A stretch of DNA of 64,000 bases from Hoplostethus atlanticus (Eukaryota > Chordata > Actinopteri > Trachichthyiformes > Trachichthyidae): positions 62,001 through 126,000 of the forward strand of contig JAXDDX010000053.1 of NCBI GenBank assembly GCA_034670405.1. Direction: 5' to 3'. The translations under genes and the position numbers were made by a program. The notes below the pieces were generated by a model. It was given only the letters and a program-made list of their open reading frames with translations. It was not told the origin of the DNA and did no database searches. Shown in pieces: positions 50,074 through 62,992 of the stretch; positions within the stretch are counted from its first letter, which is position 1, and every line of letters begins with the position of its first letter.

Positions 50074-50079
50074 AATAAA
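50074..50079 (+). terminator. sqstm1 polyadenylation signal candidate
   Basis: AATAAA lies 394 nt after the stop. An earlier AATAAA at 49980-49985 is an alternative. 50100-51390 is AT-rich, with a LINE-like tail phrase at about 50478-50520 and no gene. Confidence 0.5.
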
Positions 50080-51399
50080 GGTACAATGATTTTATTTTAG
50101 CATCAAGCTCTGTGCAACATAATAAAGAGCCTAGTGAGCCAGAGACCAACTACATACAACCAAGCAGATATCCCACTTTGTCTCTGAAAGGAGACGCCTA
50201 AGGCCTCTATGATGACAGGGAAGAAACAAGGACAATTCAAAGAGGCTCGTCCCACCAGGACGGCTGGGCACGGCTGCCATCACAACCCACTACAGCCTGG
50301 GGCTAACACCCACGTTCAGCTTAATTTATTAACGAGGTATCTTTAAATATGAGGGACATGTTATCAACTTGGATTTTGCCATTTTCCCCATTAAGCAAGA
50401 CTAGAGTCAGGCTGATGCACAGACCGACGTGATACCAGCGCATCAGTAGTATCAGTAGTATCAGCCAAGTAGTATGCACTTATTGTAAGTCACTTTGGAT
50501 AAAAGCGTCAGCTAAATGACTGGCACTCTTAAATTAAAGTTATTAATGTAATGTAGTAGGGCACCTAGTTCCTTGTGACCTACCTACCCAACACCAGAGC
50601 TGCTTGAACTTACTCCATGTTTGCCGTGTTGAAATTGGCGCTGTTGTTGTGGGTCGTCGTTCCTAAATGACGTATGAAACTAAACTAAACTTGGGAAAGC
50701 AACCTGGAACTCTTTTGGGGAACTAAAAAGGTTCCTGCTCCAAAAAGTACCCAAGAGGTTCAGGTTCCTACGGTGGGAAAAGGCCTTGTTATCTAAATGA
50801 TATTTATGTCACTGGATACCAAACCACAACAATTTAGGTACTAGAAAACACTTTTGACCATTCACATGATAGATGTATATTATATATATATATATGATAT
50901 GATTCTCATGGTCTCCCATGTGTCCTAATTCCATTTGAAACTGACTAACCACCCATAGTGGGTGACAACCAACTACATGCTACCTGGTTGTCATTTTAGT
51001 AAAAGGATGCATGAAAGTCTTTTAGGTAGCAGAATGAGGAAGCAAAAATCAAACTGTATACTGTGAGATAAAACTAACTACCCCCCATCCTGAAACCAGT
51101 TCACATCTTTTTTCTGACAAATAGCTTTAAAAAATATAAAAGGAACAAATTATTAAAATATATAAATCTGTTTCAATTATTATTCCCAATCAGGACAACT
51201 ACTTTCCAATCACACTAAATGACATATACAACTTATATACAACAAGGATGTATTTAGATCATCACTGATCTAAAACATTGGTATTGTCAACTAATTATTG
51301 CAAATCATATTTTTATGGACTTTAAGCTGATATTTCTGAAAAATGGTACAGGAAAATCGTGGACGTCCTGATCAGGAATACCATTTCATTTTAAAGGCC

Positions 51400-51575
51400 A
51401 AGTATGATTGACACCAAACTTGGTAGCCAGATCAAGTCCACCATAATGATGTGGTTTTGGTTGATGTGGGCGTGGCCTATGAAAGAAAGGCATATAACTC
51501 ATGTTGGGCTTAAACGTGATTAAGGTGTGAACCCCAGGATCTCCACTAGCAGCTATATTTACCTTCTACTGTAAC
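51400..51575 (-). repeat. Inverted copy of the 32860-33045 repeat
   Basis: The reverse complement matches 32860-33045 over about 170 bp with few differences, so this is an interspersed repeat family, not a local duplication. Confidence 0.85.
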
Positions 51576-51711
51576 TACTCAAAGGCTGTGGGTTTGGTAA
51601 AAATGGAAAAATGCTTTTGTGACTGTCTATTTTGTTTAATAACATAAAAAGAAAATGGAACACAAATCTACTGCAAACTTCAAACATGTTAAATGTCAAC
51701 ATGTTAACGCT

Positions 51712-54700
51712 CTAAAACATGTCGTCAAAGTCTTCTCCGGTGTCAAACAGAGAGCCTGCAGGCAGGAAGGGGCTTTGCTGCTCAGTAGGCGGAGCCTGCT
51801 TACTGATGGATTCATGACACTTTGGCCTTGTTAGCTTGTGGGCGGGCCCTTCCTCAAATCCACAGAGACTGACAACTGACTTGAGCCTATTGGATATGAG
51901 ATGACCCGCCTCGTTGTCTGAGCAGTTCTGCCCACAGCCCCTCTTCCTCCCAGAAAGCTCCTCTTCTTCGTCCTTCTCATCCTGGCAGCCAGCGCTGAAG
52001 AACTGAGTCCATCTGGAGCTGGAGGAAGAACCAGGAAAGGAACCAGTATGGCGACCAGTCGGAGGACCAGTATGGCGACCAGTCGGAGGACCAGTAAGGC
52101 GACCAGTCGGAGGACCAGTATGGCGACCAGTCGGAGGCCCAGTATGGCGACCAGTCGGAGGCCCAGTATGGCAACCAGTCTGGGTACTGGAAGCTGCGTT
52201 GAGTGTACTGGGAGTACTGGTGAGAGCAGCTCTATTCCTGACTGGGCTGCTGGGAGGTTTCTCCCACAGACTGGAGGAGTTTGGCTGGTGGGAGAGAGGA
52301 AGTCAACAGGGTCAGTCTGATTTAGTGTTTTTATAATGTGGCGGTGGGAAGCCCTTTGAGACTGACACTGACATCCCTAGGTTAGTAGTGATGTCAGTGT
52401 TACTAGTGGTATCAGTACACTAATGACAGTAGTGATGTCACAATGACAGTAGTGATGTCAGTGTTACTAGTCACTACTCACTAGTCACTGTCACTACTGC
52501 TGGGGCTTTAACTTTGAAAAGGATTTCTGTTGAAACCTTTTAATTATTAATACAATTATTGATCATTTGACTAAAATGTTTTTTTTTTTTTAATGTACTC
52601 AGACTGTATACTAATGGTACTAGTGAGTAGTATTATTAGTAGTGTTACCTGTCCAGGTGTCCACCAGTCCTCCTCCCCTCTGGGAAAACTCCTCCCTCCT
52701 TCTCTCCATCCACCTCTTCTCTTCCTCTTCCTGTCAGGACGAAGAGCAGCATCAGCAGCTCGGATCAGAGGTCACAGCACCCAGACAAGAGGTGCAACAA
52801 ATACTCTGGTGAGCCTACAATGATGCTAACCCAGTATCCTGGGTTAGTAAAACCAGTACCCTAGGTTAGTAAGACTAGTACCCTGGGTTAGTAAAATCAG
52901 CACCCTGGGTTAGTAAAACCAGTATCCTGGGTTAGTACAACTAGTACCCTGGGTTAGTAAAATCAGTACCCTAGGTTAGTAAGACCAGCACCCTGGGTTA
53001 GTAAAACCAGTATCCTGGGTTAGTAAGACTAGTACCCTGGGTTAGTAAAACCAGTATCCTGGGTTAGTAAGACCAGTATCCTGGGTTAGTACAACTAGTA
53101 CCCTGGGTTAGTAAAACCAGTATCCTGGGTTAGTAAGACTAGTACCCTGGGTTAGTACAACTAGTACCCTGGGTTAGTAAAATCAGTACCCTAGGTTAGT
53201 AAGACCAGCAGCCTGGGTTAGTAAAACCAGTATCCTGGGTTAGTAAGACCAGTATCCTGGGTTAGTACAACTAGTACCCTGGGTTAGTAAAATCAGTACC
53301 CTAGGTTAGTAAGACCAGCACCCTGGGTTAGTAAAACCAGTATCCTGGGTTAGTAAGACCAGTATCCTGGGTTAGTACAACTAGTACCCTGGGTTAGTAA
53401 AATCAGTACCCTAGGTTAGTAAGACCAGCACCCTGGGTTAGTAAAACCAGTATCCTGGGTTAGTAAGACCAGTATCCTGGGTTAGTACAACTAGTACCCT
53501 GGGTTAGTAAAATCAGTACCCTAGGTTAGTAAGACCAGCAGCCTGGGTTAGTACGACTAGTTCCATGGGAGTAGGTCAGCACAGGTTTTGGGGTTAACAC
53601 AGTGAAACTGCAGAACTTTGTTTGTTCACCGGTAAACAAAGTGAAGACCGTGAAGCTGGACTCATGTCAACTGATCCTTGTTGAGCTGGTAGCGAGCATG
53701 GTGTGGTTCACATCTGACATGGTCTCCTACACAAACTACTACCAGCTACTCCCTGCTGGTGTACCAGAGTGAATCAGGACATACCTGACAATGCTGTTGC
53801 CATGGATCTGGTTTCTGTCCATCAAAACATTCACCGATGGCTCCTCCTCGGGCTCCTCCTCTGTCTCCTCCTCCTGTGGTTTGTCCAGGTATTTACTCCA
53901 GCGACTCACCTGAGGTTCTTCTACCTAAAGAAACACGGTGAGAAGTTAGATCAATCAACAGATAGACATCGACATGTACAAGTCAACACTTAACTCACCC
54001 TCTTCCCATCATTCTCCACAGGCCTGTCCTCGCCTCCTTCAGCTTCCTCCCTTTCAGGAAAACCAGATAACATCAGAGGACAGAACTAGATTTTGAGATG
54101 TGTTCAGAGGGTGTTGGAATATAGTGTTGAGAAATAGCTGTTGCCTGGTGTTATGCATTTAATACAGCTATGAGTGTATTTAATAGTTAAGTTACCATAG
54201 TGACCAGGCTATCTGTTCCTGTTCCTCCAACATGGCTCCTCGCCTCATGTTCAGTTTCTGGACATGGTGTCTGCAGTCGGCCCCGGAGCCACGCCCAAAC
54301 TCCTATGCAATCAACAGACAGTTGACAGGAGTTTTCATTCCAACGTTACATCATTTGACAAAGTGGTAAATCCAGTACAGCAGTTACCTTGAGAATAGAC
54401 TGCTTCTCTCCACACATCTTACAGCTCCATCTCTTGGTATTTTTCACCTAAGAAACACACAGCTTCTCTTTAAGTGAACACGTATTGTCCCAATACTTCT
54501 GCTGACTCACTGAATGGCATTGTTGTAATATAGTTCAACATATAAAATAAACGTAGACGTTGAGAATTTTACCTCAGTTATTGTTTGATTTGAAATACAA
54601 ATTTGATTAATACAGAGAAAAAAACACCAACCAATTCAACACAACTGTCCCAATACTTTTACATTTAACTGTATAAATTCAGCTTGATATGACTCATCTA

Positions 54701-57700
54701 TGTAGTTGCCTTTGTAATTGTAATTTGTAATGACAAAAGTTTAAGTCATTTTTTTCATGTGGTGTGCGGAGAGTGGCCGCAGAATGATTTACTATATTGA
54801 GAGTACAAGATGGTATTGTATTGTAATTAGAGTGAATTACATTACAGTCATTTAGCAGACGCTTTTATCCAAAGTGACTTACAATAAGTGCATTCAACAT
54901 AGGTAGAGAAGTACTAGTCACCAGAAATCAGAAGTGCATTTCCTTCCTAAACATCATCTAAGAGCAGAACCAGAGCTGAGGTAAAAGTGCAACAGGGTTA
55001 TTCCGGGTCAAATCACCCAAAGAGTTAAAACCGACCACCTCAGATTTTGATGAAACTTGGTGTACTTGTTGGTTGGGATCCCACAACACCAAATCTCAAA
55101 TTTCAGGTCAGTCGGACCAGTGGTTTGGGAGATACGACCCCCAAAATCCTGCGATTTTCGCCTACCTTTGAACCCTCATATCTCAGGAACTACTGGGCCA
55201 ATCTTCAAAACATTGGTAGTGTTGGAAAGGGAATTTGACAAAGAATCGAAATCTGTCAAATCATTATTTGTCTGATTGGAGTATGTTGGGGTACATTGGC
55301 CTTTTGACATTTGCTATGACCTTGAAATTGACCTTGTGGATCCCGTAACCTTGAGATGACCTTTCCTGAAATGTAATCTCCCACATGTTAACTAAAACAT
55401 ATAAAAGTTTCAGAGGTGTAATATTCTTTATTTAGCATCAATACACATTCAAAAAGTGCATGTCTATGAAAAGAACACCTTTACTGCCATTAATGTCTGA
55501 TTAGCTACTGAATTATTCATCAGTTACCCACTTCCTCCAATTCTAGCATCATCCTTTTTACTCAGACAGTACATCCGTCGAGAAGATGCAAGAGATGGTG
55601 TATCGATGACACAGAGGATGTCACCTTCACTAATCCAACAAGTGTCTTCAATGTTCAGCCAGTGAAATAACTTAGAAGGTCCGTGCGGGTGCATGAAACG
55701 ATTTAAGAAGTCTCCATGTTCTTCTGAAACGTCCTCAACTAGCCCAACCCATGCCTCATTGTCATACAGACAACAAACATAGCTTCTTGACTTCAATGGG
55801 AGGCCCCTCTGGTAACTCTGTCATATCATCCTCAGAGTCCAGGACAGATACTAGTGCTGGTGGGTCACTCTGCAGACTGTTTGTAGGCATGCATCTTTGA
55901 CGTAGACACTGGAACTAACTGACAGATTCTTTGTCAGTTAGTTCCAGTGTCTGGGCCAATTTTTTGAATATTGGCCCAGTAGTTCCTGAGATATGAGGGT
56001 TCAAAGGTAGGTGGTCACATCCATTTTGGGCGAAAATCGCAGAATTTTGGGGGTTGTATCTCCCAAACCACTGGTCCGACTGACCTGAAATTTGAGATTT
56101 GGTGTTGTGGGATCCCAACCAACAAGTACACCAAGTTTCATCAAATTCTGAGATGGTCGGGTTTAAAATGTCTGTTATTTTGGGTGATTTGACACAGAAT
56201 GACCCAATAAGTTAGCTACCTACTTTTTAATTAAACAAATGAGACAAATAAGTAAATTAAATAAACAAGAGCTCAGACAAATAAGTGGAGACAAATAGGC
56301 AAGTGCTAAGAGGAAGGGTCAGGGTAGTGTTTCTGGAAGAGGAAGGGTCAGGGTAGTGTTTCTGGAAGAGGAAGGGTCAGGGTAGTGTTTCTTGAAGAGG
56401 AAGGGTCAGGGTAGTGTTTCTGGAAGAGGAAGGGTCAGGGTAGTGTTTCTTGAAGAGGAAGGGTCAGGGTAGTGTTTCTAGAAGAGGAAGGGTCAGGGTA
56501 GTGTTTCTGGAAGAGGAAGGGTCAGGGTAGTGTTTCTAGAAGAGGAAGGGTCAGGGTAGTGTTTCTTGAAGAGGAAGGGTCAGGGTAGTGTTTCTTGAAG
56601 AGGAAGGGTCAGGGTAGTGTTTCTGGAAGAGGAAGGGTCAGGGTAGTGTTTCTAGAAGAGGAAGGGTCAGGGTAGTGTTTCTTGAAGAGGAAGGGTCAGG
56701 GTAGTGTTTCTTGAAGAGGAAGGGTCAGGGTAGTGTTTCTAGAAGAGGAAGGGTCAGGGTAGTGTTTCTAGAAGAGGAAGGGTCAGGGTAGTGTTTCTTG
56801 AAGAGGAAGGGTCAGGGTAGTGTTTCTTGAAGAGGAAGGGTCAGGGTAGTGTTTCTAGAAGAGGAAGGGTCAGGGTAGTGTTTCTTGAAGAGGAAGGGTC
56901 AGGGTAGTGTTTCTGGAAGAGGAAGGGTCAGGGTAGTGTTTCTGGAAGAGGAAGGGTCAGGGTAGTGTTTCTTGAAGAGGAAGGGTCAGGGTAGTGTTTC
57001 CTGAAGAGGTGGGTTTTCAGCCTGGTGAAAGATGGGCAGCGACTCTGCTGTCCTGACATCAGTGGGGAGTTCATTCCACCACTGTGGGGCCAGGACAGAG
57101 AAGAGCCGTGACCAGGTAGATCGGCCCCCAGGGGCCTCTGAGCGACGGGGCAACCAGTCGCCTCGAGGCAGCAGAGCGAAGTGGTCGGAGATGTAGCACA
57201 TGCCACCACAGTGAAAGTAGACTAGGATTATGGACATCTGTTAGTGAAATTCGACGTAGTTTTGTCGTTATAAGGCTTGCCGACTTTCATAGTAAAAAGT
57301 CAATGGAGCAGGACAGGACCCTTTGGAAAAGTAAAACATCCATAGGATGAAAGACTCCCAGAGTCCTGGATCAGGGCTAGCCATACCTGTGCTAATGGAA
57401 AACACTTAGAAAATCTAAGTGTGTGAGTGCGCATGATGTGGCCATTCCTAGTAAATATAAACAAGGTAGTTTGGTGTCTTTGGGTCATGTGACATTGAAG
57501 CAATTGAAAAAAAACCCAACAAAAACAACCATTTTCTATTAAAACATTCATATCAAATACTTTCAACATTTCAACAACAAAAATAAACACTTGTTGAGAC
57601 AAACATTGGGTGTGCACGATGTAGCTCTACTATTGTAACACAATGGTTTGTTTGGTGTCATACGGTTGAGAAGCTATTGCATTTTAACTTACACTATGCA

Positions 57701-58221
57701 ATGACTTTTTTGACGATCCCTAACCAACCGCTATAGAAGCTGATAGACAACCAGTAAGCTTACCGGGCGCGAGCACTCCGCTGCTGACTTTGGAGGACCT
57801 GAAAATGTGTCGAATATCCGACCTGAAACTACCAAGCGGCTATATATTAACTAGCCCTGATACAGGACCCTTTGGGAGTCTTCCATCATATGGGCTGTTT
57901 ACCTCCCAAAGCGTCCTGTATCAGGGCTAACGGGCTGCTTCCTGTATCAGCGCTATATACTAACTTAATACACGTTAGCCATCGGTTAGCACATTACGTA
58001 TGCAACTCGCGCGCACGTTATATTCCCTACATAACGGCCACTACCGCGCTCCAGTATGTCCGTGGGCTGAAGCTCGCTTAATGTTAGCCTACCGTTAGCC
58101 TAATGTTACCTTGCCTACCGTTAGCCGAGTCTTGCCAACTTCAGTGTGAATGCGAGTTTACCTGTTGCACCTGAAAACTTTGGCAGGAAAAACATTTAAG
58201 GACGTGAAACTCCTGAACCAT
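51712..58221 (-). CDS. mrnip: MRN complex-interacting protein, seven exons
   Basis: MRNIP associates with MRE11-RAD50-NBS1 and supports the DNA damage response. Minus-strand exons are 58162-58221, 54388-54447, 54196-54302, 53999-54050, 53785-53924, 52649-52730 and 51712-52284. Phases agree at all junctions (1074 nt, 357 aa; human 343). Exons 1-3 form the conserved N-terminal Cys4 ribbon: MVQEFHVLKCFSCQSFQVQQ, then WSCKMCGEKQSILK, then FGRGSGADCRHHVQKLNMRR. Exon 5 has SRWSKYLDK and a Glu-rich stretch. Exon 6 has the basic RKRKRRGGW. The C-terminus is LFDTGEDFDD, like the human LF.TGEDFDD tail. Exon 7 carries an 8-residue tandem repeat. Tail-to-tail with sqstm1, as in human. The first intron is 3.7 kb and packed with repeats. 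Confidence 0.92.
52046..52175 (-). repeat. 24-bp coding repeat in mrnip exon 7 (PTGRHTGP)
   Basis: About five to six copies of a 24-bp unit read PTGRHTGP on the minus strand (one copy RLTGP). The repeat is divisible by three and keeps the frame. A WSPYWSSD reading in another frame is an artefact. Confidence 0.9.
52840..53560. repeat. 22-bp CCTGGGTTAGTAA minisatellite in mrnip intron 5
   Basis: More than 30 copies of cctgggttagtaaaaccagt with aagact / caacta / aaatca variants. A longer periodic order of variants suggests higher-order duplication of about 108 bp. Confidence 0.93.
54995..56205 (-). mobile_element. 1.2-kb DNA transposon with 250-bp TIRs and a captured ORF fragment
   Basis: The left end is GGGTTATTCCGGGTCAAATC, and the inverse of the right end is GGGTCATTCTGTGTCAAATC. 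Inverted similarity continues about 250 bp. Flanks are AACA and AATA, a likely 4-bp target duplication, and the LINE sequence is continuous when the element is removed. The minus strand at 55524-55796 encodes VCCLYDNEAWVGLVEDVSEE, FMHPHGPSKLFHW and CWISEGDILCVIDTPSLAS, which looks like the C-terminal domain of a multicopy animal protein family; no start is established. A short palindrome (ggaactaactgacagattct.. at 55912-55945) lies beside the right TIR. Superfamily unknown. Confidence 0.78.
56308..57004. repeat. 29-bp minisatellite derived from the LINE coding end, about 24 copies
   Basis: The unit aagaggaagggtcagggtag then tgtttct(g/t/a)g equals one 29-nt segment of the LINE that occurs once at 22048-22080 (reverse complement). 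AAGAGG is present at both borders of the single-copy segment. Confidence 0.95.
57290..58140. other. mrnip intron 1, proximal part
   Basis: No gene seen. Related inverted phrases (acaggaccctttgg, tcctgtatcagggcta) at 57310-57380 and 57860-57940 suggest a small foldback repeat. 57940-58140 is GC-richer, with several cgttagcc repeats near the mrnip start, and is probably promoter-proximal. Confidence 0.35.
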
Positions 58222-59555
58222 GACGGGACTTGGCGGCTCGGCTCGCTCTGCTGTCTTTCTCCCCTTTCCCGGGATGTTTTGAACTAAGGTGAAACGTCAA
58301 CGGCAGAACTGAGTCGGTGTTAATTTGTGAGCGCCCTCTTCAGGACAAGGGGAGAATGCATGAAAAATACAAACTATTAAAAAACTCAAACACATGCAAG
58401 CTACACTACAAATTGTTTTTCACAAATAAATAGTTTGGCTCAAGTCTTGGGATGCATCTTTGTTGCCCCTAATGCAGATTAAATTAATTGTGGTTAGACA
58501 CAGGTTTTGTGGATAGCAAGGGTTTTATTGACCTTACAGGAAACACGAGGCCTTATAATCACATTTTGTTTAATCTTTGTGTTTTACATGGAATACAGGT
58601 GAGTTCGCCCAACAACTCATTCCTTTCATATTATTTCTACAGATTTTCTAGTCAGAAGCCAAACTTCCAAGTGTTTTTCAATATCTTATTTGTAAAATAT
58701 AAATCACTGTACAAATTGTAAAGTCATAAAGATCAAATTGTTATGTGATGAATTCTGTATTTATGTTCAAGGAATGAGTCATATCTGCAAGCAACCTATA
58801 TCCTCAGGTTTAATTTAGCATATCTTTCTAGCAATAAAAAATAGATGTTAATTTGAATGCTCAAATTGCAGATATCCAGACAGATCAACAATTTCATTCA
58901 GTATTTATTACACAATATAATACAGTACTGATCAATAAATTTATAAAGCAGGTATGTGAATAAATAAATGTTACATGGATACAATGAGGATGTAAGAGTT
59001 ATACAGTGACAACAACAACATGTGGTTTGACATTGGCTTAGCCAAGAAACAAAAATAAAAACTGAAATATTGTTCATAATTCTTTCACATTTAGCAAGTT
59101 ATCAGAAACAGGCAGATGTAAAGCAATGAATATATAATAGTGAGAAGGCTTGACTAACATTACATTACAATCTACACAGAGGTTGATGCATTGGGCGCTG
59201 GTGCTTGACCAGACAATAATGTGATCATTTAGCTTGGGTACGAAACTCAGTTAGGCTTAAAAAGTGCTGACATGGTGCGGTATTTCACCTTCAGGGGGGC
59301 AGAGGTCACAGTTAACTTTACGTAGCTGTACTTTATATAGCCAGTAGACCCTTGGCCATTCTACTGTTGAACAACTAGCAGCATACAGCAGCTGACTGTC
59401 ATTGCAGTACAATACTGAGATCAGTAGAAGGTCAATAGAAAACAGCGCCAGCACTTTATCTACTGATCTTCTCCATCACCCATAAGGGTCTGTTACATTT
59501 GGAGCCTGATGCTGTTCTGGCTGCAACACAGGAAATACTGTGAGGGTTCAGCAGT
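58222..59555. other. Spacer between mrnip and tbc1d9b
   Basis: This is the mrnip 5' flank (GC-rich to about 58340), then AT-rich sequence. No exon, TIR or RNA gene could be supported. It may include a long tbc1d9b 3' UTR on the minus strand. Confidence 0.35.
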
Positions 59556-61165
59556 AACACATCTAATCTCCATTATCCATACCATCTAGTCTCCATCATC
59601 CATACCATCTAGTCTCCATCATCCATACCATCTAGTCTCCATTATCCATACCATCTAGTCTCCATCATCCATACCATCTAATCTCCATTATCCATACCAT
59701 CTAGTCTCCATCATCCATACCATCTAGTCTCCATCATCCATACCATCTAGTCTCCATCATCCATACCATCTAGTCTGTTGGCTGTCGGAGGGTCGCGCGA
59801 CATGACCACGGTATCATATTGACAATATTTCCGCGGACCAGCCATCAGGGCGGGGGTTCCGCGGCCTGGTAGCAAATGTTCCGTGGGCCGGTGGTTGGGG
59901 ACCCCTGATCTATACCATCTAGTCTCCATCATCTATACCATCTAGTCTCCATTATCCATACCATCTAGTCTCCATCATCCATACCATCTAGTCTCCATTA
60001 TCCATACCATCTAGTCTCCATCATATATACCATCTAGTCTCCATCATCTATACCATCTAGTCTCCATCATCTATACCATCTAGTCTCCATCATCTATACC
60101 ATCTAGTCTCCATTATCCATACCATCTAGTCTCCATTATCCATACCATCTAGTCTCCATCATATATACCATCTAGTCTCCATTATCCATACCATCTAGTC
60201 TCCATCATATATACCATCTAGTCTCCATCATCCATACCATGTAGTCTCCATTATCCATACCATCTAGTCTCCATCATCTATACCATCTAGTCTCCATCGT
60301 CCATGCCATCTGGTCTCCATCGTCCATGCCATCTAGTCTCCATCATCCATACCATCTGGTCTCCATTATCTATACCATCTAGTCTCCATTATCCATACCA
60401 TCTGGTCTCCATTGTCCATGCCATCTAGTCTCCATCATCTATACCATCTAGTCTCCATCATCCATACCATCTGGTCTCCATTATCTATACCATCTAGTCT
60501 CCATCATCTATACCATCTAGTCTCCATCATCCATATCATCTAGTCTCCATTATATACCATCTAGTCTCCATTATCTATACCATCTAGTCTCCATCATCTA
60601 TACCATCTAGTCTCCATCATCTATACCATCTAGTCTCCATTATCCATGCCATCTAGTCTCCATCATCTATACCATCTAGTCTCCATCATCTATACCATCT
60701 AGTCTCCATCATCTATACCATCTAGTCTCCATTATCCATACCATCTAGTCTCCATCATATATACCATCTAGTCTCCATTACCCATACCATCTAGTCTCCA
60801 TTATCTATACCATCTAGTCTCCATCATCTATACCATCTAGTCTCCATTATCCATACCATCTAGTCTCCATCATATATACCATCTAGTCTCCATTATCCAT
60901 ACCATCTAGTCTCCATCATATATACCATCTAGTCTCCATCATCCATACCATGTAGTCTCCATTATCGATACCATCTAGTCTCCATCATCTATACCATGTA
61001 GTCTCCATTATCCATACCATCTGGTCTCCATTGTCCATGCCATCTAGTCTCCATAATCTATACCATCTAGTCTCCATCATCCATACCATCTGGTCTCCAT
61101 TATCTATACCATCTAGTCTCCATTATCCATACCATCTAGTCTCCATACCATGTAGTCTCCATTAT
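59556..61165. repeat. 23-bp minisatellite (about 65 copies)
   Basis: The unit tccatcatccataccatctagtc varies at ATC/ATT, CCAT/CTAT/ATAT and AGTC/GGTC. It is interrupted once by an hAT-like fragment. Confidence 0.96.
59776..59907 (-). mobile_element. hAT-like terminal fragment inside the minisatellite
   Basis: Reverse complemented it begins caggggtccccaaccaccgg and continues gcggaacccccgccctgatg, the familiar terminus of fish/tetrapod hAT-N elements. The other end is missing. Confidence 0.65.
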
Positions 61166-61689
61166 CTAGCCTCCCATACAACTGAGGCATAACAGCACAA
61201 AAACAAAATGACAAAAAGCATATTCAATGTTCATCATGCTGAAATGGCAATGAAATGAACAAAATATCAACCATAATCGTTTTTACTATCAAGACAGAAG
61301 CTTAGGACACTTATTGAGAAATATTTACTATGTGGGAAGACAGTGTAAAAAACAATATCAATATCTTGTTCACACCATTTGGTTTTCTCAAATTGTCACT
61401 CCATATATTTCATTCAAATATTAACACTTGTATACTCCCAATACACTAATACCAGATAGAATATGGTCCTCTATGCGTTATTGTTGCTACTGCTAGTGCT
61501 TTAAGTTTGAAAAGGACTTCTGTTGAAAAACATTAATTATAAATTTAAAAAAAATAATGTAATCTTGTAATATAAATATAATTTGACAAAAAATTTCTCT
61601 ATTAGTTTTTGATAAATTATGTAACAAAATAGTTCTTGGTAGTGGACTCAGACTTTTGGACCCCACTGTATACAGACACATATACTGGT

Positions 61690-62500
61690 ACTGCTGGATT
61701 AACTAATGGAGACGGGTACTACTGGATTAACTAATGGAGACTGGTACTGCTAGATTAACTAATGGAGACTGGTACTACTGGATTAACTAATTGAGACTGG
61801 TAGTGCTAGATTAACTAATGGAGACTTGTACTACTGGATTAACTAATGGAGACTGGTACTACTAGATTAACTAATGGAGACTGGTACTACTGGATTAACT
61901 AATGGAGACAGGTACTGCTGGATTAACTAATGGAGACTGGTACTACTGGATTAACTAATGGAGACTGGTACTGCTAGATTAACTAATGGAGACTGGTACT
62001 ACTGGATTAACTAATGGAGACTGGTACTGCTAGATTAACTAATGGAGACTGGTACTACTGGATTAACTAATGGAGACAGGTACTGCTAGATTAACTAATG
62101 GAGACTGGTACTACTGGATTAACTAATGGAGACTGGTACTGCTAGATTAACTAATGGAGACTGGTACTACTGGATTAACTAATGGAGACTGGTACTGCTA
62201 GATTAACTAATGGAGACTGGTACTACTGGATTAACTAATGGAGACAGGTACTGCTAGATTAACTAATGGAGACTGGTACTACTGGATTAACTAATGGAGA
62301 CTGGTACTGCTAGATTAACTAATGGAGACTGGTACTACTGGATTAACTAATGGAGACTGGTACTACTGGATTAACTAATGGAGACTGGTACTGCTGGATT
62401 AACTAATGGAGACTGGTACTGCTAGATTAACTAATGGAGACTGGTACTACTGGATTAACTAATGGAGACTGGTACTGCTAGATTAACTAATGGAGACTGT
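61690..62500. repeat. 28-bp minisatellite (about 29 copies)
   Basis: The unit is ggagactggtactactggat then taactaat, with a common tactgctaga variant. The two variants alternate for much of the array, giving a 56-bp higher-order unit. 61166-61680 is AT-rich with no gene. Confidence 0.96.
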
Positions 62501-62992
62501 TCCTCAGAGGCAGTGTCAGAATTGGGATTTTAAAATACTGGCCGGACTAAAATCAATGTGTTATAATGTTATAATTATACAGTAAAGGCTTTTTCTTCCA
62601 CTGTCATTGATTGTGGTCCGCTGAGCGCTGGAGAGGCAACAGAAAGGGTAAAGAAGATCTATTAATATGTTGTTGGTCATACAGAGAAGATGAGATCTAC
62701 AACTGACATTCATCACCTGGGGAGCAGGTAACAACATTAACACAACATTCAGCCTCTTCATTAAATGTGGCTAAAAACATGACTGATAGGCAGACAGATC
62801 TCCTACTGTCTATTTTCATATTTTCTTCTACAGCTACATCTGTTAGCATCAGATAGAACGGGGAACAGACCAGCAGGGTCACAGCTCCCAGTAAAATAGT
62901 TGTGAAGCAAAGCTTGAGGTGGAGAGGACAGAGTTCAGGAGGTTAGGGTTAGAAGTGAAGATCAGATGGAGCTTCTACAGAGTTCTGGTTTC

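Larger units (their letters stand above)
54838..57060 (-). mobile_element. LINE 3' end in mrnip intron 1, interrupted and expanded
   Basis: Read right to left: the coding end (RLKTHLFRKHYPDPSS at about 57000), then the 3' UTR (56210-56300), then the tail at 54838-54994 (tcatttagcagacgctttta). Compare 21960-22350, an uninterrupted copy. Here the tail is split by a 1.2-kb DNA element and the coding end is amplified into a minisatellite. Confidence 0.82.
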
